From Pseudomonadota bacterium (GTDB lineage Bacteria > Pseudomonadota > Alphaproteobacteria > Rhodobacterales > Rhodobacteraceae): 64,000 bases of DNA. Made by a program: the position numbers and the translations under genes. Within the stretch, counting starts at the first letter, position 1, and each line of letters opens with the position of its first letter. The notes below the pieces were generated by a model. It was not told where the DNA came from, searched no databases, and was given only the letters and a program-made list of their open reading frames with translations. Positions 51,333-61,177 of this stretch are shown piece by piece. Location of the stretch: contig CAUJIP010000102.1 of NCBI GenBank assembly GCA_963205235.1, positions 1 to 64,000 on the forward strand, given 5' to 3'.

Positions 51333-51920
51333 ATGCGCAAGGCCGAGGTCAGCCGCAAGACCGCCGAGACCGAGATTTCGGTCGCCGTCAATCTGGACGG
51401 AACCGGCACGCATGACTGCAAGACCGGCGTCGGGTTCTTTGACCACATGCTGGACCAGTTGGCCCGGCACAGCCTGATCGACATCACGGTGCGGGCGAAG
51501 GGTGACCTGCACATCGACGACCACCACACGGTTGAAGACGTGGGGATCGCGCTGGGGCAGGCTCTGGCCAAGGCGCTGGGCGACAAGCGCGGCATTCGCC
51601 GTTATGGCCATTTCCGGCTGGCGATGGATGATGCGCAGATCGCTTGCGCGTTGGATCTTTCGGCGCGGCCCTTCCTGATCTGGACGGTCGATTTCCCGAC
51701 GGCAAAGATCGGGACTTTCGACACCGAGCTTGTGCGCGAATTCTTTCAGGCGCTGTCGACGCATGGCGGCATCACGCTGCATGTCGACCGCTTGCACGGG
51801 TTGAACAGCCACCACATCGCCGAGGCGGCGTTCAAGTCCGTCGCCCGCGCGCTGCGCGAGGCCGTCGAAACCGATCCGCGTCTTGGCGACGCGCTGCCTT
51901 CGACCAAAGGCGCGCTCTAG
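51333..51920 (+). CDS. hisB: Imidazoleglycerol-phosphate dehydratase
   Basis: The 195-residue protein has the two metal-binding histidine motifs [14 protein letters not shown] and [11 protein letters not shown], with a second pair near [18 protein letters not shown]. Sixth step of histidine synthesis. ATG 51333 has AAGGGAG at a good distance. The gene is monofunctional and is followed by hisH. Confidence 0.96.
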   Translation: MRKAEVSRKTAETEISVAVNLDGTGTHDCKTGVGFFDHMLDQLARHSLIDITVRAKGDLHIDDHHTVEDVGIALGQALAKALGDKRGIRRYGHFRLAMDDAQIACALDLSARPFLIWTVDFPTAKIGTFDTELVREFFQALSTHGGITLHVDRLHGLNSHHIAEAAFKSVARALREAVETDPRLGDALPSTKGAL

Positions 51921-51955
51921 CCTTTCATCTTTGCGACAAATATCCCCGCCGGAGG
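51921..51955 (-). repeat. Intergenic repeat, variant copy 3
   Basis: On the minus strand the hisB-hisH gap reads CGGGGATATTTG followed by TCGCAAAGATGAAA, close to the end of copies 1 and 2 (GAGGATATTTGGG). The GC hairpin is reduced to GCCTCCGGC-like arms. Confidence 0.5.
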
Positions 51956-51990
51956 CTTCTGCCCTCTCCACCCGCGCACCGGTTACTGAC

Positions 51991-52629
51991 ATGCTCACTG
52001 CCCTCGTAGACTACGATTCCGGCAATCTCCATTCCGCCGAGAAAGCCTTTCAGCGCATGGCGTTGGAGGTGGGCGGCGGTGACGTGCTTGTCACCTCGCG
52101 CCCGGAGGATGTGGCGCGCGCCGACCGGATCGTCCTGCCCGGCGACGGGGCCTTTCCGGCCTGTCGGGCGGCGCTGGGGTCCTATGGCGGGCTGTTCGAG
52201 GCGATCGAAGAGGCGGTCATCCGGAAGGGCCGCCCCTTCCTTGGCATCTGTGTCGGCATGCAGATGCTGGCCAGCCGGGGGCATGAATATCAGCTGACCG
52301 AAGGCTTTGGCTGGATCCCCGGCGATGTGGTGAAGATCGCCCCCGCCGACCCGGCGCTGAAGGTGCCGCATATGGGCTGGAACGACCTGGTGATCGAGCA
52401 GGCGCATCCGGTGCTGGACGGGCTGACGACCGGCGATCACGCCTATTTCGTCCATTCCTACCATTTCCGCGTCACCGATCCGGCGCATCGGCTGGCCTAT
52501 TGCGACTATGCCGGTCCGATCACGGCCATCATCGGGCGGGACAACATCCTTGGCACCCAGTTCCACCCCGAGAAAAGCCAGGCCGCGGGCCTGCGCCTGA
52601 TTGGCAACTTCCTGCGCTGGACGCCGTGA
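51991..52629 (+). CDS. hisH: Imidazole glycerol phosphate synthase, glutaminase subunit
   Basis: The 212-residue class I amidotransferase has the nucleophile in [10 protein letters not shown], and the His-Glu pair in [10 protein letters not shown]. It supplies ammonia to HisF. Its TGA overlaps the GTG start of the glutaminase gene. Confidence 0.96.
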   Translation: MLTALVDYDSGNLHSAEKAFQRMALEVGGGDVLVTSRPEDVARADRIVLPGDGAFPACRAALGSYGGLFEAIEEAVIRKGRPFLGICVGMQMLASRGHEYQLTEGFGWIPGDVVKIAPADPALKVPHMGWNDLVIEQAHPVLDGLTTGDHAYFVHSYHFRVTDPAHRLAYCDYAGPITAIIGRDNILGTQFHPEKSQAAGLRLIGNFLRWTP

Positions 52630-53540
52630 CCCTGGCCCATGATCTGGCCCAAGACCTGGCCGCGATCGCCGCCGAAATGGCCTCGCGCACCGACCGGGGC
52701 CAACCTGCCGACTATATCCCCGAACTTGCTGCCATCGACGCGAAGCAGTTCGGCATCTCGGTCTGCCTTGCAGACGGCACGCAACTTTCTGCCGGGGACA
52801 GCGCGACCCCCTTCTCGATCCAGTCGATTTCCAAGGTCTTCGGCCTTGCCATCGCGCTTGGCCGTCTTGGCGACCAGCTCTGGACCCGCGTCCGACGTGA
52901 GCCGTCGGGCCATGCCTTCAACTCCATCCTGCAACTGGAAAGCGAAGGCGGCATTCCGCGCAATCCCTTCGTCAATGCCGGTGCCATTGTCACCACCGAC
53001 GCAGCTTTGGGCCACCGCCCGCCCAAGGAATACCTGGCCGAGCTTATCGGCTTTATCCGCACCTCGGCCGGGGATGAGGACATCCACATCGACCGCGCCG
53101 TCGCCCGGTCGGAAACCGAAACCGGCCATCGCAACTTTGCCCTCGCGCATTTCCTCAAGGCGCAGGGTAACCTGACGAACCCGCCCGACCTTGTCCTGGG
53201 TGCCTATTTCCACCAATGCGCCATCGCGATGACGGTGGAACAACTTGCCCGCGCGGGCCGGTTCCTTGCCGGGTTCCAGCGCCTGATCGCCCCCGAGCGC
53301 GTGCGCCGGATCAACGCGCTGATGCTGACCTGCGGCCACTACGACGGCTCGGGCGAGTTCGCCTTCCGCGTCGGTCTGCCTGGCAAATCCGGAGTGGGCG
53401 GCGGCATCCTTGCCGTGGCACCGGGGCGCGCCTCGATTGCCGTCTGGTCGCCGGGGTTGAACGCGCAAGGAAACTCGCTGTTGGGCACCGAAGCGCTGGA
53501 AATGCTCGCCCGCCGCACCGGGTGGTCGATCTTCGGCTAG
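52626..53540 (+). CDS. glsA: Glutaminase (serine-dependent, GlsA type)
   Basis: The 304-residue protein has the beta-lactamase-like catalytic S-x-x-K ([16 protein letters not shown]), NPFVNAGAI and the C-terminal [11 protein letters not shown]. It converts glutamine to glutamate and ammonia. It starts with GTG inside the hisH stop (GTGA), so it is translated together with hisH. This is an unusual place for glsA. Confidence 0.93.
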   Translation: MTLAHDLAQDLAAIAAEMASRTDRGQPADYIPELAAIDAKQFGISVCLADGTQLSAGDSATPFSIQSISKVFGLAIALGRLGDQLWTRVRREPSGHAFNSILQLESEGGIPRNPFVNAGAIVTTDAALGHRPPKEYLAELIGFIRTSAGDEDIHIDRAVARSETETGHRNFALAHFLKAQGNLTNPPDLVLGAYFHQCAIAMTVEQLARAGRFLAGFQRLIAPERVRRINALMLTCGHYDGSGEFAFRVGLPGKSGVGGGILAVAPGRASIAVWSPGLNAQGNSLLGTEALEMLARRTGWSIFG

Positions 53541-54406
53541 GCCCGTCGCCGCCACTGGATCAGCGCCAGTCCCGACAGGATCAGCGCCAGCCCGGCCAAA
53601 TGCCGCCAAGCCAGCGTCTCGCCCAGGACAAGCCATCCCAAACCAGCCGCCGACAGCGGGATCAGGAAGGTCACCAGAGATATCGCCGTCGCCCCGGCCG
53701 AGGCTAGGACCCGGAAGAATAGAAGATAGGCAAAGGCTGAACATAAGGAAGCCAGTGCAATGACGGCAAGAACTGGCTCGGCTCCCGGCCAGGTCTGGTG
53801 CCAGGGGCGATCCAGCATCAGCCACAGCGGCGTGATCAGAACCGTGCTTGAGGTAACCTGCCCGCAGGCCGTGGCGATGGGCGACAGGCCCGCCTGCCGA
53901 AAGCGGCGGCCCCAGACGCTTGCCACCCCATAGGATAGCGCCGCGCCAAGGCAGGCCAACATGGCCAGCGCTTCGCCGTGAAGGTTCTCGCCTGCCATCA
54001 TCGCCAGAACGCCACCGAACCCCAGCGCCACCCCCAATGCCTTGCGGGGGGTCAGGCGTTCATCGGTCGTGGCAAGATGGGCGACAAGCACGGTAAACAA
54101 CGGCGTCGTTGCATTCAGGACCGAGGCAAGGGCCCCGGTGATCTGCCCCTGCGCCAGCACGAACAGCGTGAAGGGGACGGCGTTGTTCAAAAGGCCCATG
54201 ACCAGAAGCGGCGGCCAAAGCCTGCGCGGTGGGGCGTTGGTCCCGGTGGCGACCATCACCAGCCACAGGATCGCGGCGGCCAGCGCCACCCGGCCCCAGA
54301 CGATGGTAAGGGCTGGCAGGCCCTGCAGCGCGATCTCGTTGAACAGGAAGGACCCGCCCCAGATCAGCGACAGGGTCCACAGGATGATCCAGTCCAATCC
54401 GCGCAT
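53537..54406 (-). CDS. EamA/DMT-family transporter
   Basis: The 289-residue protein has ten membrane segments in two EamA repeats ([21 protein letters not shown] near the start and [22 protein letters not shown] in the second half). It exports or imports small metabolites; the substrate is unknown. It converges on glsA with a 4-bp overlap and lies inside the histidine gene group on the opposite strand. Confidence 0.9.
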   Translation of the reverse strand: MRGLDWIILWTLSLIWGGSFLFNEIALQGLPALTIVWGRVALAAAILWLVMVATGTNAPPRRLWPPLLVMGLLNNAVPFTLFVLAQGQITGALASVLNATTPLFTVLVAHLATTDERLTPRKALGVALGFGGVLAMMAGENLHGEALAMLACLGAALSYGVASVWGRRFRQAGLSPIATACGQVTSSTVLITPLWLMLDRPWHQTWPGAEPVLAVIALASLCSAFAYLLFFRVLASAGATAISLVTFLIPLSAAGLGWLVLGETLAWRHLAGLALILSGLALIQWRRRA

Positions 54407-54545
54407 TTCCGCCCTCGACCGCTGCCATGTCCTGCAAGCTTGTTGCAAAGCTGGCGGGGAAACTCGACCCGAAAACTGCGGCTTGCTGCCCTTTTCTTTC
54501 CGGCCCACCCATGCCAAAGACCGCGCGACAGAAGGGGACCCTGCC

Positions 54546-55265
54546 ATGATCCTTTACCCAGCCATCGACCTGAAGGACGGCCAATGCGTCCGGCTTCTGC
54601 GCGGCGAGATGGAGGCGGCGACCGTCTTCGGCGACAACCCCGCCGAACAGGCGCTGAAGTTCCAGACGGCGGGCTGCGAGTGGCTGCATCTGGTCGACCT
54701 GAACGGGGCCTTTGCGGGCCAGCCAGTGAATGGGGCCGCCGTTGAAGCTATCCTGAAGGCGGTGAAGGTCCCCGCCCAGCTTGGCGGCGGCATCCGCGAT
54801 ATGGCCACAATCGCGATGTGGCTGGAAAAGGGTCTGGCCCGCGTGATCCTTGGCACGGTCGCGGTGGAAAACCCCGCGCTGGTGCGTGAGGCCGCCCGCG
54901 CCTTCCCCGGCAAGGTCGCCGTTGGGATCGACGCGCGGAAAGGTCGCGTCGCGACCAAGGGTTGGGCCACGGAAACCGATGTCATGGCCACCGACCTTGC
55001 CCGCAGCTTCGAAGATGCAGGCGTCGCCGCCATCATCTACACCGACATCGACCGCGATGGTGCGATGCAGGGCCCGAACATCGAGGCAACCGAGGCGCTT
55101 GCCCGAGCTGTGACGATCCCCGTCATCGCCTCTGGCGGAGTGTCCCGCATGGAAGACCTCATCGCCCTTCGCGATACTAGCGTCATCGCCGGGGCCATCT
55201 CGGGCCGGGCGCTGTATGATGGGGCGATTGACCTGACAACGGCACTGAAAGCCCTCGCGAACTGA
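54546..55265 (+). CDS. hisA: ProFAR isomerase
   Basis: The 239-residue barrel starts [20 protein letters not shown] with the catalytic D8, and has the second aspartate in [15 protein letters not shown] and the phosphate-binding GGGIRDM and [11 protein letters not shown]. It converts ProFAR to PRFAR. A ribosome site GAAGGGGA precedes the ATG. Confidence 0.96.
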   Translation: MILYPAIDLKDGQCVRLLRGEMEAATVFGDNPAEQALKFQTAGCEWLHLVDLNGAFAGQPVNGAAVEAILKAVKVPAQLGGGIRDMATIAMWLEKGLARVILGTVAVENPALVREAARAFPGKVAVGIDARKGRVATKGWATETDVMATDLARSFEDAGVAAIIYTDIDRDGAMQGPNIEATEALARAVTIPVIASGGVSRMEDLIALRDTSVIAGAISGRALYDGAIDLTTALKALAN

Positions 55266-55269
55266 TTTC

Positions 55270-55315
55270 CTCTTGGACGAAATACTCCGGGGGTCCAAGG
55301 GGGCAGCGCCCCCTT
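55270..55315 (-). repeat. Intergenic repeat, variant copy 4
   Basis: On the minus strand a hairpin GGGGGC-GCT-GCCCCC is followed by CCCCCGGAGTATTTCG, the same order as copies 1 and 2. It separates hisA from hisF. Confidence 0.6.
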
Positions 55316-55349
55316 TCCCCGGCCCGCCCCAGGCTCTAGGCTGACCATT

Positions 55350-56111
55350 ATGCTCAAGACCCGCATCATCCCTTGCCTTGACGTCGCCAATGGCCGCGTG
55401 GTCAAGGGCGTCAACTTCGTCGACCTGATCGACGCAGGCGACCCAGTCGAAGCTGCCCGTGCCTATGATGCGGCGGGCGCGGATGAATTGTGCTTCCTCG
55501 ACATCATGGCGACCGAGGACAACCGCGCCACGATGTATGATCTGGTGACCCGGACGGCGGAACAGTGTTTCATGCCGCTGACGGTTGGCGGCGGGGTGCG
55601 TACGCCCGAGGATGTGCGCAAGCTGCTGCTGGCCGGGGCCGACAAGGTCAGTTTCAACTCGGCTGCCGTGGCCGATCCGGACGTGGTCGCGCGGGCGGCG
55701 GACCGCTTTGGCAGCCAGTGCATCGTCGTGGCGATCGACGCCAAGACCGTCGCGCCCGGCAAATGGGAGATTTTCACCCATGGCGGGCGGCGGGCGACCG
55801 GCATCGACGCAGTCGACTTCGCCCGCACGGTCGCGGCCAAGGGGGCCGGGGAGATCCTGCTGACCTCGATGGACCGTGACGGCACCAAGGGTGGCTACAA
55901 CATCCCCCTGACCCGCGCCATCGCCGATGCGGTGGACGTGCCTGTCATCGCCTCGGGCGGGGTCGGCACGCTGGACCATCTTGTCGAAGGCATCACCGAA
56001 GGCCACGCGAGCGCGGTCCTTGCCGCCTCGATCTTCCACTTCGGCACCTTCACCATCGGTCAGGCCAAGGCGCATATGGCCGCCGCCGGAATTCCTGTGA
56101 GGTTGTCATGA
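55350..56111 (+). CDS. hisF: Imidazole glycerol phosphate synthase, cyclase subunit
   Basis: The 253-residue barrel has [19 protein letters not shown] with the catalytic D11, and D130 in the second half near [13 protein letters not shown], with phosphate sites GGGVRTPED and [10 protein letters not shown]. With HisH it forms IGP and AICAR. Its TGA overlaps hisE (ATGA). Confidence 0.97.
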   Translation: MLKTRIIPCLDVANGRVVKGVNFVDLIDAGDPVEAARAYDAAGADELCFLDIMATEDNRATMYDLVTRTAEQCFMPLTVGGGVRTPEDVRKLLLAGADKVSFNSAAVADPDVVARAADRFGSQCIVVAIDAKTVAPGKWEIFTHGGRRATGIDAVDFARTVAAKGAGEILLTSMDRDGTKGGYNIPLTRAIADAVDVPVIASGGVGTLDHLVEGITEGHASAVLAASIFHFGTFTIGQAKAHMAAAGIPVRLS

Positions 56112-56413
56112 CGCTGGAAAAACTGGCCGCCACGATTGCCGCGAGGAAAGGGGCCGATCCGGAAAGTTCTTGGACGGCCAAGCTTCTGGCCAAAGGGCCG
56201 GAAAAATGCGCCGAGAAATTCGGGGAAGAGGCTGTCGAGGCGATCATCGAGGCGGTCAAGGGCGACCGCGCCCGCCTGACTGCGGAAGCGGCGGATGTGA
56301 TCTATCACCTTCTGGTCATGCTGGCCGCCCGTGACGTGACGCTTGGCGATGTGGTGGCCGAACTTGAGCGGCGCGAGGGGACCTCGGGCATCGCGGAAAA
56401 AGCCGGGCGCTGA
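56108..56413 (+). CDS. hisE: Phosphoribosyl-ATP pyrophosphatase
   Basis: The 101-residue helical protein has [31 protein letters not shown] and [13 protein letters not shown], the MazG-like metal-binding helices of HisE. It hydrolyses PR-ATP to PR-AMP. It is last in the histidine genes and is followed by hairpins. Confidence 0.95.
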   Translation: MTLEKLAATIAARKGADPESSWTAKLLAKGPEKCAEKFGEEAVEAIIEAVKGDRARLTAEAADVIYHLLVMLAARDVTLGDVVAELERREGTSGIAEKAGR

Positions 56414-56414
56414 C

Positions 56415-56466
56415 CAAATTTCTTAAGAAAGAAATTTGTCAAAATCCTTACTCAAGGATTTTTCTT
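56415..56466 (+). terminator. Double hairpin terminator after hisE
   Basis: CAAATTTCTT and AAGAAATTTG (56415-56424/56429-56438) form a first stem. AAAATCCTT and AAGGATTTT (56441-56449/56454-56462) form a second that runs into TTTCTT, a typical intrinsic terminator for the his transcript. Confidence 0.8.
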
Positions 56467-56468
56467 GG

Positions 56469-56876
56469 CTACAGCCCCAGACGCGGAATCTCGATGGCGG
56501 GGCAGCGGTTCATCACCGCCTTCAACCCCGCCGCCCGTGCGCGCGCAGCGGCGGCCTCGTCGATGACGCCAAGCTGCATCCAGACAACCTTGGCCCCGGC
56601 GGCAATCGCCTCGTCGACCACGGCCCCGGCTTCTTCGCTGCGACGAAAGATGTCGACCATGTCGACTGGCCCCGCCTCGGCCAGGGTTGCCACCACGGTT
56701 TCCCCAAGCGCCACCTGTCCGGCCTGACCGGGGTTGACCGGGATCACCCGATAGCCGCGTCTTTTCAGAAAGGCCGCGACGCCGTGGCTGGGGCGGTCGG
56801 GTTTTGGCGACCAGCCGACAAGGGCGATGATCTTGACGGACGTCAGGATGTCGCGAATTTCGCTATCGCTGGTCAT
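56469..56876 (-). CDS. CoA-binding domain protein (YccU-like)
   Basis: The 135-residue Rossmann-like protein has IIALVGWSPKPDRPSHGVAAFLKRRGYRVIPVNPG and the end segment VVWMQLGVIDEAAAARA. Such proteins bind CoA; their role is not settled. It is a single gene converging on hisE. Confidence 0.9.
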   Translation of the reverse strand: MTSDSEIRDILTSVKIIALVGWSPKPDRPSHGVAAFLKRRGYRVIPVNPGQAGQVALGETVVATLAEAGPVDMVDIFRRSEEAGAVVDEAIAAGAKVVWMQLGVIDEAAAARARAAGLKAVMNRCPAIEIPRLGL

Positions 56877-56890
56877 GGTTGCACCCCAAT

Positions 56891-56922
56891 AAAAAGGCGT
56901 CCGGGAGGGAAGCCCGGACGCC
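56891..56922 (-). terminator. Intrinsic terminator of the methyltransferase gene
   Basis: GGCGTCCGGG and CCCGGACGCC form a perfect 10-bp stem with a 7-nt loop. On the minus strand the stem is followed by TTTTT (56891-56895). It lies about 115 bp past the stop at 57039. Confidence 0.85.
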
Positions 56923-57038
56923 AGTCGTGGAACGAGGGACAGTGAAGAAAGGACGGGGTTCCGGCCCGTGCCTCTCTACCTTCAGATAGGAAGTTGTAGG
57001 ATCGGTTAAAGACCTGTCGCAAAGACGTGATCAGCCGG

Positions 57039-57827
57039 CTATCCGCGCGTTGCCGCATAAAGCGACACGGCGGCGGCGTTCGACACATTCAGGCTGCCGA
57101 AGGCCCCGGCAAAGGGGATGCGGGCCAGGTGATCACAGGTTTCGCGGGTCTTTTCGCGCAGGCCCGGACCTTCCGCGCCAAGAACCAGACCGATGGGCCG
57201 TTTGTCAGCCGCAGCAACCGCGTCGGACAGCGCCAGCGGGGCCTCGCCATCCAGACCGATCAGGATGTAGCCCATCGCTTTCAGCTCTTCCATCGCTTCG
57301 GATAGATTGGTGACCTTCAGATAGGGCTGGCGTTCCAGCGCCCCGCTGGCGGTCTTGGCCAAGGCCCCGGTTTCCGGCGCGGAATGGTGCTTGGGGGCGA
57401 TGACGGCACGGGCGCCGAACACCTCGGCTGACCGCAGGATCGCGCCGACGTTGTGCGGGTCGGTCACCCGGTCCAGCAGGACCACCAGCGGCAAGCCGTC
57501 ACCGGCGGCGCAGACATCGGCGAACTTGCCCCAGTTCAGTGCCTTGACCTCGACCGCAGCGCCCTGGTGGACCGATTCCGGATCGATCGGCACGTCAAAG
57601 CGCCGAGGTTCGACAATCTCGGGTTCCATCCCCGATGTGGCGACCGCATCTTCCAGCTTGTCGAAGGCGTTCTTGGTCAACACAAGGCGCAGCTTTTCGC
57701 GGCGGGGGTTCACCAGCGCGTCGCGCACGGCATGCAGGCCGAACAGCCACACCGTCTCGCGGGCCTCGCGGCGTTCGCCCCGTTCCTTGTCGACCACCCA
57801 GGCCGGTTTCTTGCTGCCCGATTTCAT
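57039..57827 (-). CDS. rlmB: 23S rRNA/tRNA 2'-O-ribose methyltransferase (TrmH/RlmB family)
   Basis: The 262-residue SPOUT enzyme has the N-terminal substrate-binding part (WLFGLHAVRDALVNPRREKLRLVL) and the knot motifs LLDRVTDPHNVGAILRSAEVFG, GLVLGAEGPGLRE and IPFAGAFGSLNVSNAAAVSLYAAT. RlmB methylates G2251 of 23S rRNA; the exact target here is inferred. Start ATG 57827 gives MKSGSKK. tRNA-Tyr diverges from it. Confidence 0.9.
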   Translation of the reverse strand: MKSGSKKPAWVVDKERGERREARETVWLFGLHAVRDALVNPRREKLRLVLTKNAFDKLEDAVATSGMEPEIVEPRRFDVPIDPESVHQGAAVEVKALNWGKFADVCAAGDGLPLVVLLDRVTDPHNVGAILRSAEVFGARAVIAPKHHSAPETGALAKTASGALERQPYLKVTNLSEAMEELKAMGYILIGLDGEAPLALSDAVAAADKRPIGLVLGAEGPGLREKTRETCDHLARIPFAGAFGSLNVSNAAAVSLYAATRG

Positions 57828-57947
57828 TGCCAGAACCCCCGAAAGCACGGTCCAGACCTTTGCGCGGCCCTACCCGCCGATGCAAGCCGAAAAGACGCGC
57901 ATCCACCCTTGACGCCCCCCGCCCCCTTGGTTAGACGAACCCCCGGC

Positions 57948-58031
57948 GGGCGACGAGCTGCAAGGTGCGGCAGGGGACTGTAACTCCCCCGGGGCGACCC
58001 ACGCCTGGTTCGATTCCAGGGTCGCCCACCA
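57948..58031 (+). tRNA. tRNA-Tyr (GTA)
   Basis: A class II tRNA of 84 nt with acceptor GGGCGAC/GTCGCCC, anticodon stem GGGGA/TCCCC around CTGTAAC (anticodon GTA), a long variable arm (CCGGGGCGACCCACG) and an encoded CCA. Confidence 0.95.
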
Positions 58032-58153
58032 TTTCCATGAAATGGTGACATGCAAGGTCGACGTGGCAAAGGCTGCGCGGCGCATTGGCATTTTTCCGCA
58101 GGCAACTGGACCGGGCGAAAGAATCACTCGCCAGACCGCCTTGGTCATGCAAT

Positions 58154-58168
58154 GTTAATGACATTAAC
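58154..58168. promoter_or_regulatory. Palindrome GTTAAT-GAC-ATTAAC before the Tat protein gene
   Basis: Perfect 6-bp arms with a 3-bp centre lie 17 bp upstream of the ATG at 58185. The position would block the promoter or ribosome if bound. No regulator gene is adjacent. Confidence 0.4.
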
Positions 58169-58184
58169 AAAGCCCGGAGGTCAC

Positions 58185-59333
58185 ATGGATCGTCGCAGCT
58201 TCACCCTTGGTTCGCTGGGCCTTGCCGCAGGTCTGGCCGCCCCGCTTCCCGGTCTTGCGCAAAGCGCTGCATACCAAGGGCCGAACGTGGTTCTGGTCCG
58301 GTTTGGCGGCGGCGTGCGGCGGGCGGAAACCATCGACGAGGCGGCGACCTGGGCACCCTATCTGCGCCATGAACTTGCGCCGCGTGGCACCTTCATCCCC
58401 GACTTGCGGATCGACAAGCTGGAAGGGGTGAACACCAGCCACGCCGAGGGAACGCTGAACCTCTTGACCGGGCGCTATCTGGCCTATCGCGAATTGTCGG
58501 AGTTTCTGAATGACCGGCTGGAGCCGACGGAACCGACGCTGTTCGAATACTTGCGCCGCAGCTTTGACATTCCGTCGCATCAGGTGCTGCTGATCAATGG
58601 CGAGGACCGACCGCAGGAAGAATTCTTCACCTTCGGCGCGGGCGATCATTTCGGCGTGGAATACCGGTCGGAAATGCTGTCGCTGCACCGCTATAAGCTG
58701 TACCGAACTGCGATGCAACTGGCCGAAGGCACCTTGCCCGAGGATCAGCTTCTGGCCGTGGCCGAGGAACGCGCAGCCCTTCTGACCAAGGACCCGCGAG
58801 GGGCGACGCCCGATCCTTCGCCCGAGGTTCAGGCGTTCTGGGCCCGCTGGCGGCAGGATTCCGGCGATACGGGCCTCAAGAACCCGCGCGGCGACCGGCT
58901 GCTGACCGAACTTGCCACCCGCGCCATGGCGGACCTGAAGCCGCGCTTCCTGATGGTGAACTATCAGGACCCCGACTATGTGCATTGGGGCAATCCCAGC
59001 CACTATACCCGCGCGATCCGGGTCATCGACGAAGGGTTGCAACGGCTGGTGTCCATGGCCGATGCCGACCCGTTCTACCGCGACAACACGATTTTCGTGA
59101 TCACCCCCGACTGTGGCCGCGACGCCAACCCCTTGGCCGAGGTGCCGTTCCAGCACCATTTCAACTCGCGCTCTGCGCATGAGGTCTGGGCGGTGATCTT
59201 TGGCCCCGGCATAGGCAAGGGGGTGATCGACAGGCCGGTCGACCAATCCGCCATCGCCCCCACCATCGCCGCCGCCATGGGCTTTGCCGCGAACCGGGCC
59301 GAGGGGCAGGCGATCGAGGGGGTCTTCCTGTGA
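58185..59333 (+). CDS. Tat-exported alkaline-phosphatase-superfamily protein
   Basis: The 382-residue protein has a Tat signal (MDRRSFTLGSLGLAAGLAAP). It then has GPNVVLVRFGGGVRRAET, LMVNYQDPDYVHWGNPSHY and VITPDCGRDANP with HHFNSRSAHEVWAVIFGPG, in the order of metal-binding motifs of the sulfatase/alkaline phosphatase fold. The usual nucleophile (S/T/C) in the first motif is not evident. The substrate is unknown. The next gene starts inside its stop (GTGA). Confidence 0.75.
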   Translation: MDRRSFTLGSLGLAAGLAAPLPGLAQSAAYQGPNVVLVRFGGGVRRAETIDEAATWAPYLRHELAPRGTFIPDLRIDKLEGVNTSHAEGTLNLLTGRYLAYRELSEFLNDRLEPTEPTLFEYLRRSFDIPSHQVLLINGEDRPQEEFFTFGAGDHFGVEYRSEMLSLHRYKLYRTAMQLAEGTLPEDQLLAVAEERAALLTKDPRGATPDPSPEVQAFWARWRQDSGDTGLKNPRGDRLLTELATRAMADLKPRFLMVNYQDPDYVHWGNPSHYTRAIRVIDEGLQRLVSMADADPFYRDNTIFVITPDCGRDANPLAEVPFQHHFNSRSAHEVWAVIFGPGIGKGVIDRPVDQSAIAPTIAAAMGFAANRAEGQAIEGVFL

Positions 59334-60328
59334 CAGCGCTGCCTTCTGTTTCGCATCGTCCGGGCGGGCTGTCGCGGATGGGGCGGGTTCTGGTTTCGGC
59401 AGGGATCGGAACTGTTCTTTGTGCCGGGCCAATCACCGCAATCCTTGCGCTTGGCTGGCTGACGCGGTGGAGCGGGCATCGCCTGCGCGACCGCTTTGGC
59501 CGTGCTGCCGAGGCCCCCGGCTGGGTTCTGGGGCCGCGGGAAGGGCATGGCCGCCCAACGGCGCGCCTGACCCGCGCGCTGGGGGGGCTTGCGGCAAACA
59601 TGCGGGCCGGTGTTCTTGCCCTCACGGCGCTGATGGTCTGGACGCTGCCCTTCACGCTTCTGTGGCTGGGGGCGTGGTGGGCCGGCTGGGAGAATTCCTT
59701 CAACAAGGGCTATGAACAGGCTGCCGTCGGCCCCACGACCTTTCTGGCGGGTTGGGCCTTGGCTGCGCTGATCCTGCCAGCCTTGCCTCTGATGCTGGCG
59801 CATCTGGCGGTCGAGGATCGTCTGGCCGCCGCATTCGAGCTGCGCCGTCTTCGGTCGCTGCTGGGGCAGGCCGGTTGGCGCATTCCGGCGCTTTCGGTGC
59901 TGACGGCTGTCCTTGCCGGTCCGTTCTTTGCCGCGCGGGGGCTGATCACGCTGGCACCCAGTATCTGGCCGGGGATCGAGGATCTTGACCCGCAGGCGAT
60001 TGCCGAAATTCAGGGCTGGATCACGCTGGGCCTGGCGACGATGGCTTTTGTCACGGCCTGGACGCTCCGGTGGGCGGCGACCGCGATCTACCTGCGTGCC
60101 GCCCCGCGCGCGGCGGGCTTGCGGCCCGGTCTTTGGGACGGGGCCGAAGCCGCCGAAGCGGCGGTTCCCGCCGTCGCACCGTCACGGCTGATCACGGCAC
60201 TTTGCTATGCGCTGGCCATGGCGGTCACGCTTGGGCTGGCCTTCCTGATCCTGGCCGGGCAGTTCCTTGACCACGCCTGGTGGCGCTGGGTTTTCCATCC
60301 TGCGATGACCCTGCCCTGGGCGGGCTGA
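59330..60328 (+). CDS. Membrane protein coupled to the Tat protein
   Basis: The 332-residue protein has six to seven hydrophobic segments (near 22-45, 93-115, 135-160, 185-205, 225-250 and 290-310). It starts with GTG in the stop codon of the Tat-exported protein gene, so both are translated together and may act on the same periplasmic process. The family is not recognised. Confidence 0.7.
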   Translation: MTALPSVSHRPGGLSRMGRVLVSAGIGTVLCAGPITAILALGWLTRWSGHRLRDRFGRAAEAPGWVLGPREGHGRPTARLTRALGGLAANMRAGVLALTALMVWTLPFTLLWLGAWWAGWENSFNKGYEQAAVGPTTFLAGWALAALILPALPLMLAHLAVEDRLAAAFELRRLRSLLGQAGWRIPALSVLTAVLAGPFFAARGLITLAPSIWPGIEDLDPQAIAEIQGWITLGLATMAFVTAWTLRWAATAIYLRAAPRAAGLRPGLWDGAEAAEAAVPAVAPSRLITALCYALAMAVTLGLAFLILAGQFLDHAWWRWVFHPAMTLPWAG

Positions 60329-60385
60329 AACCCTTGCGAACAGGCCTCAGGGGTGCGACACAGTCGCGACAGTTTGAGGTTCCGC

Positions 60386-61177
60386 ATGTCCTTCTCCACC
60401 CATTTCACCCATGCCATCACCCGCCGGCCTGCGGCCAGCATCATCAAGGGGCTGCGCGCGGTTGATACCGGCACCCCTGACCTTGCGCTGATGCAGGCGC
60501 ACCATGACGCTTACATCGCCACCTTGCGCGAAACCGGGGCGACGGTGGTCGAACTGCCCGCGCTGGAGGCCTATCCCGATTCCGTCTTTGTCGAGGATAC
60601 CGCCCTGTGCCTGCCGCAGGGCGCTGTCGTCATGCGTCCCGGCGCGCCCTCGCGTCTGGGTGAGGCGGCGGAAATGGCCCCGCATCTGCGGGCTCTGTAT
60701 TCCCAGGTCGTGGAAATCACCGGCACGGACAGTTTCATCGAAGGTGGCGACATTCTGGTCACCGAAAAGGAAGTTCTGGTCGGCAGGTCGGCCCGCACCA
60801 ATGCGGCGGGCATTGCCGAACTGACCCGGCTTGTCGCGCCTTGGGGCCACAAGGTTCGCGAAGTCCACACGCCCCCCGGCGTGCTGCATTTCAAGACCGA
60901 CTGCTCGCTTCTGGACGCGGAAACCGTGCTGTCGACCACCCGGCTTTCGGACAGCGGCTGTTTTGACGGCTACAAGGTCATCGACATCCCCGATGGCGAG
61001 GAAGCCGCCGCCAACACCATCCGGTTCAACGACCTCGTGTTGATGCCTGCAGGCTTCCCCAAGACCCGCGACCGGCTGATGGCCGCAGGCTTCACCGTTC
61101 GCGAGATCGGCAACACCGAATGCGCCAAGCTGGACGGGGGGATGTCCTGCCTGTCATTGCGCTTCAGCCCAAAGTGA
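60386..61177 (+). CDS. Dimethylarginine dimethylaminohydrolase
   Basis: This 263-residue protein has the pentein fold with FVEDTALCLPQGAVVMRPG, E119 in FIEGGDILV, H168 in PGVLHFKTDCS and C255 in LDGGMSCLSLRF, the catalytic triad of DDAH. It converts methylated arginine to citrulline, or free arginine in related enzymes. It overlaps the next gene by GTGA. Confidence 0.9.
   Translation: MSFSTHFTHAITRRPAASIIKGLRAVDTGTPDLALMQAHHDAYIATLRETGATVVELPALEAYPDSVFVEDTALCLPQGAVVMRPGAPSRLGEAAEMAPHLRALYSQVVEITGTDSFIEGGDILVTEKEVLVGRSARTNAAGIAELTRLVAPWGHKVREVHTPPGVLHFKTDCSLLDAETVLSTTRLSDSGCFDGYKVIDIPDGEEAAANTIRFNDLVLMPAGFPKTRDRLMAAGFTVREIGNTECAKLDGGMSCLSLRFSPK

Noticed and set aside
54060-56075. Long open frame on the minus strand over hisA and hisF
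   Set aside because: It lies wholly antisense to two certain genes and its protein is arginine/glycine-rich without any recognisable motif; it is a GC-rich codon shadow.
58154-58168. CtrA site at TTAATGACATTAAC
   Set aside because: CtrA needs TTAA-N7-TTAA; here only five bases separate the TTAA words, so a palindromic operator is the better reading.
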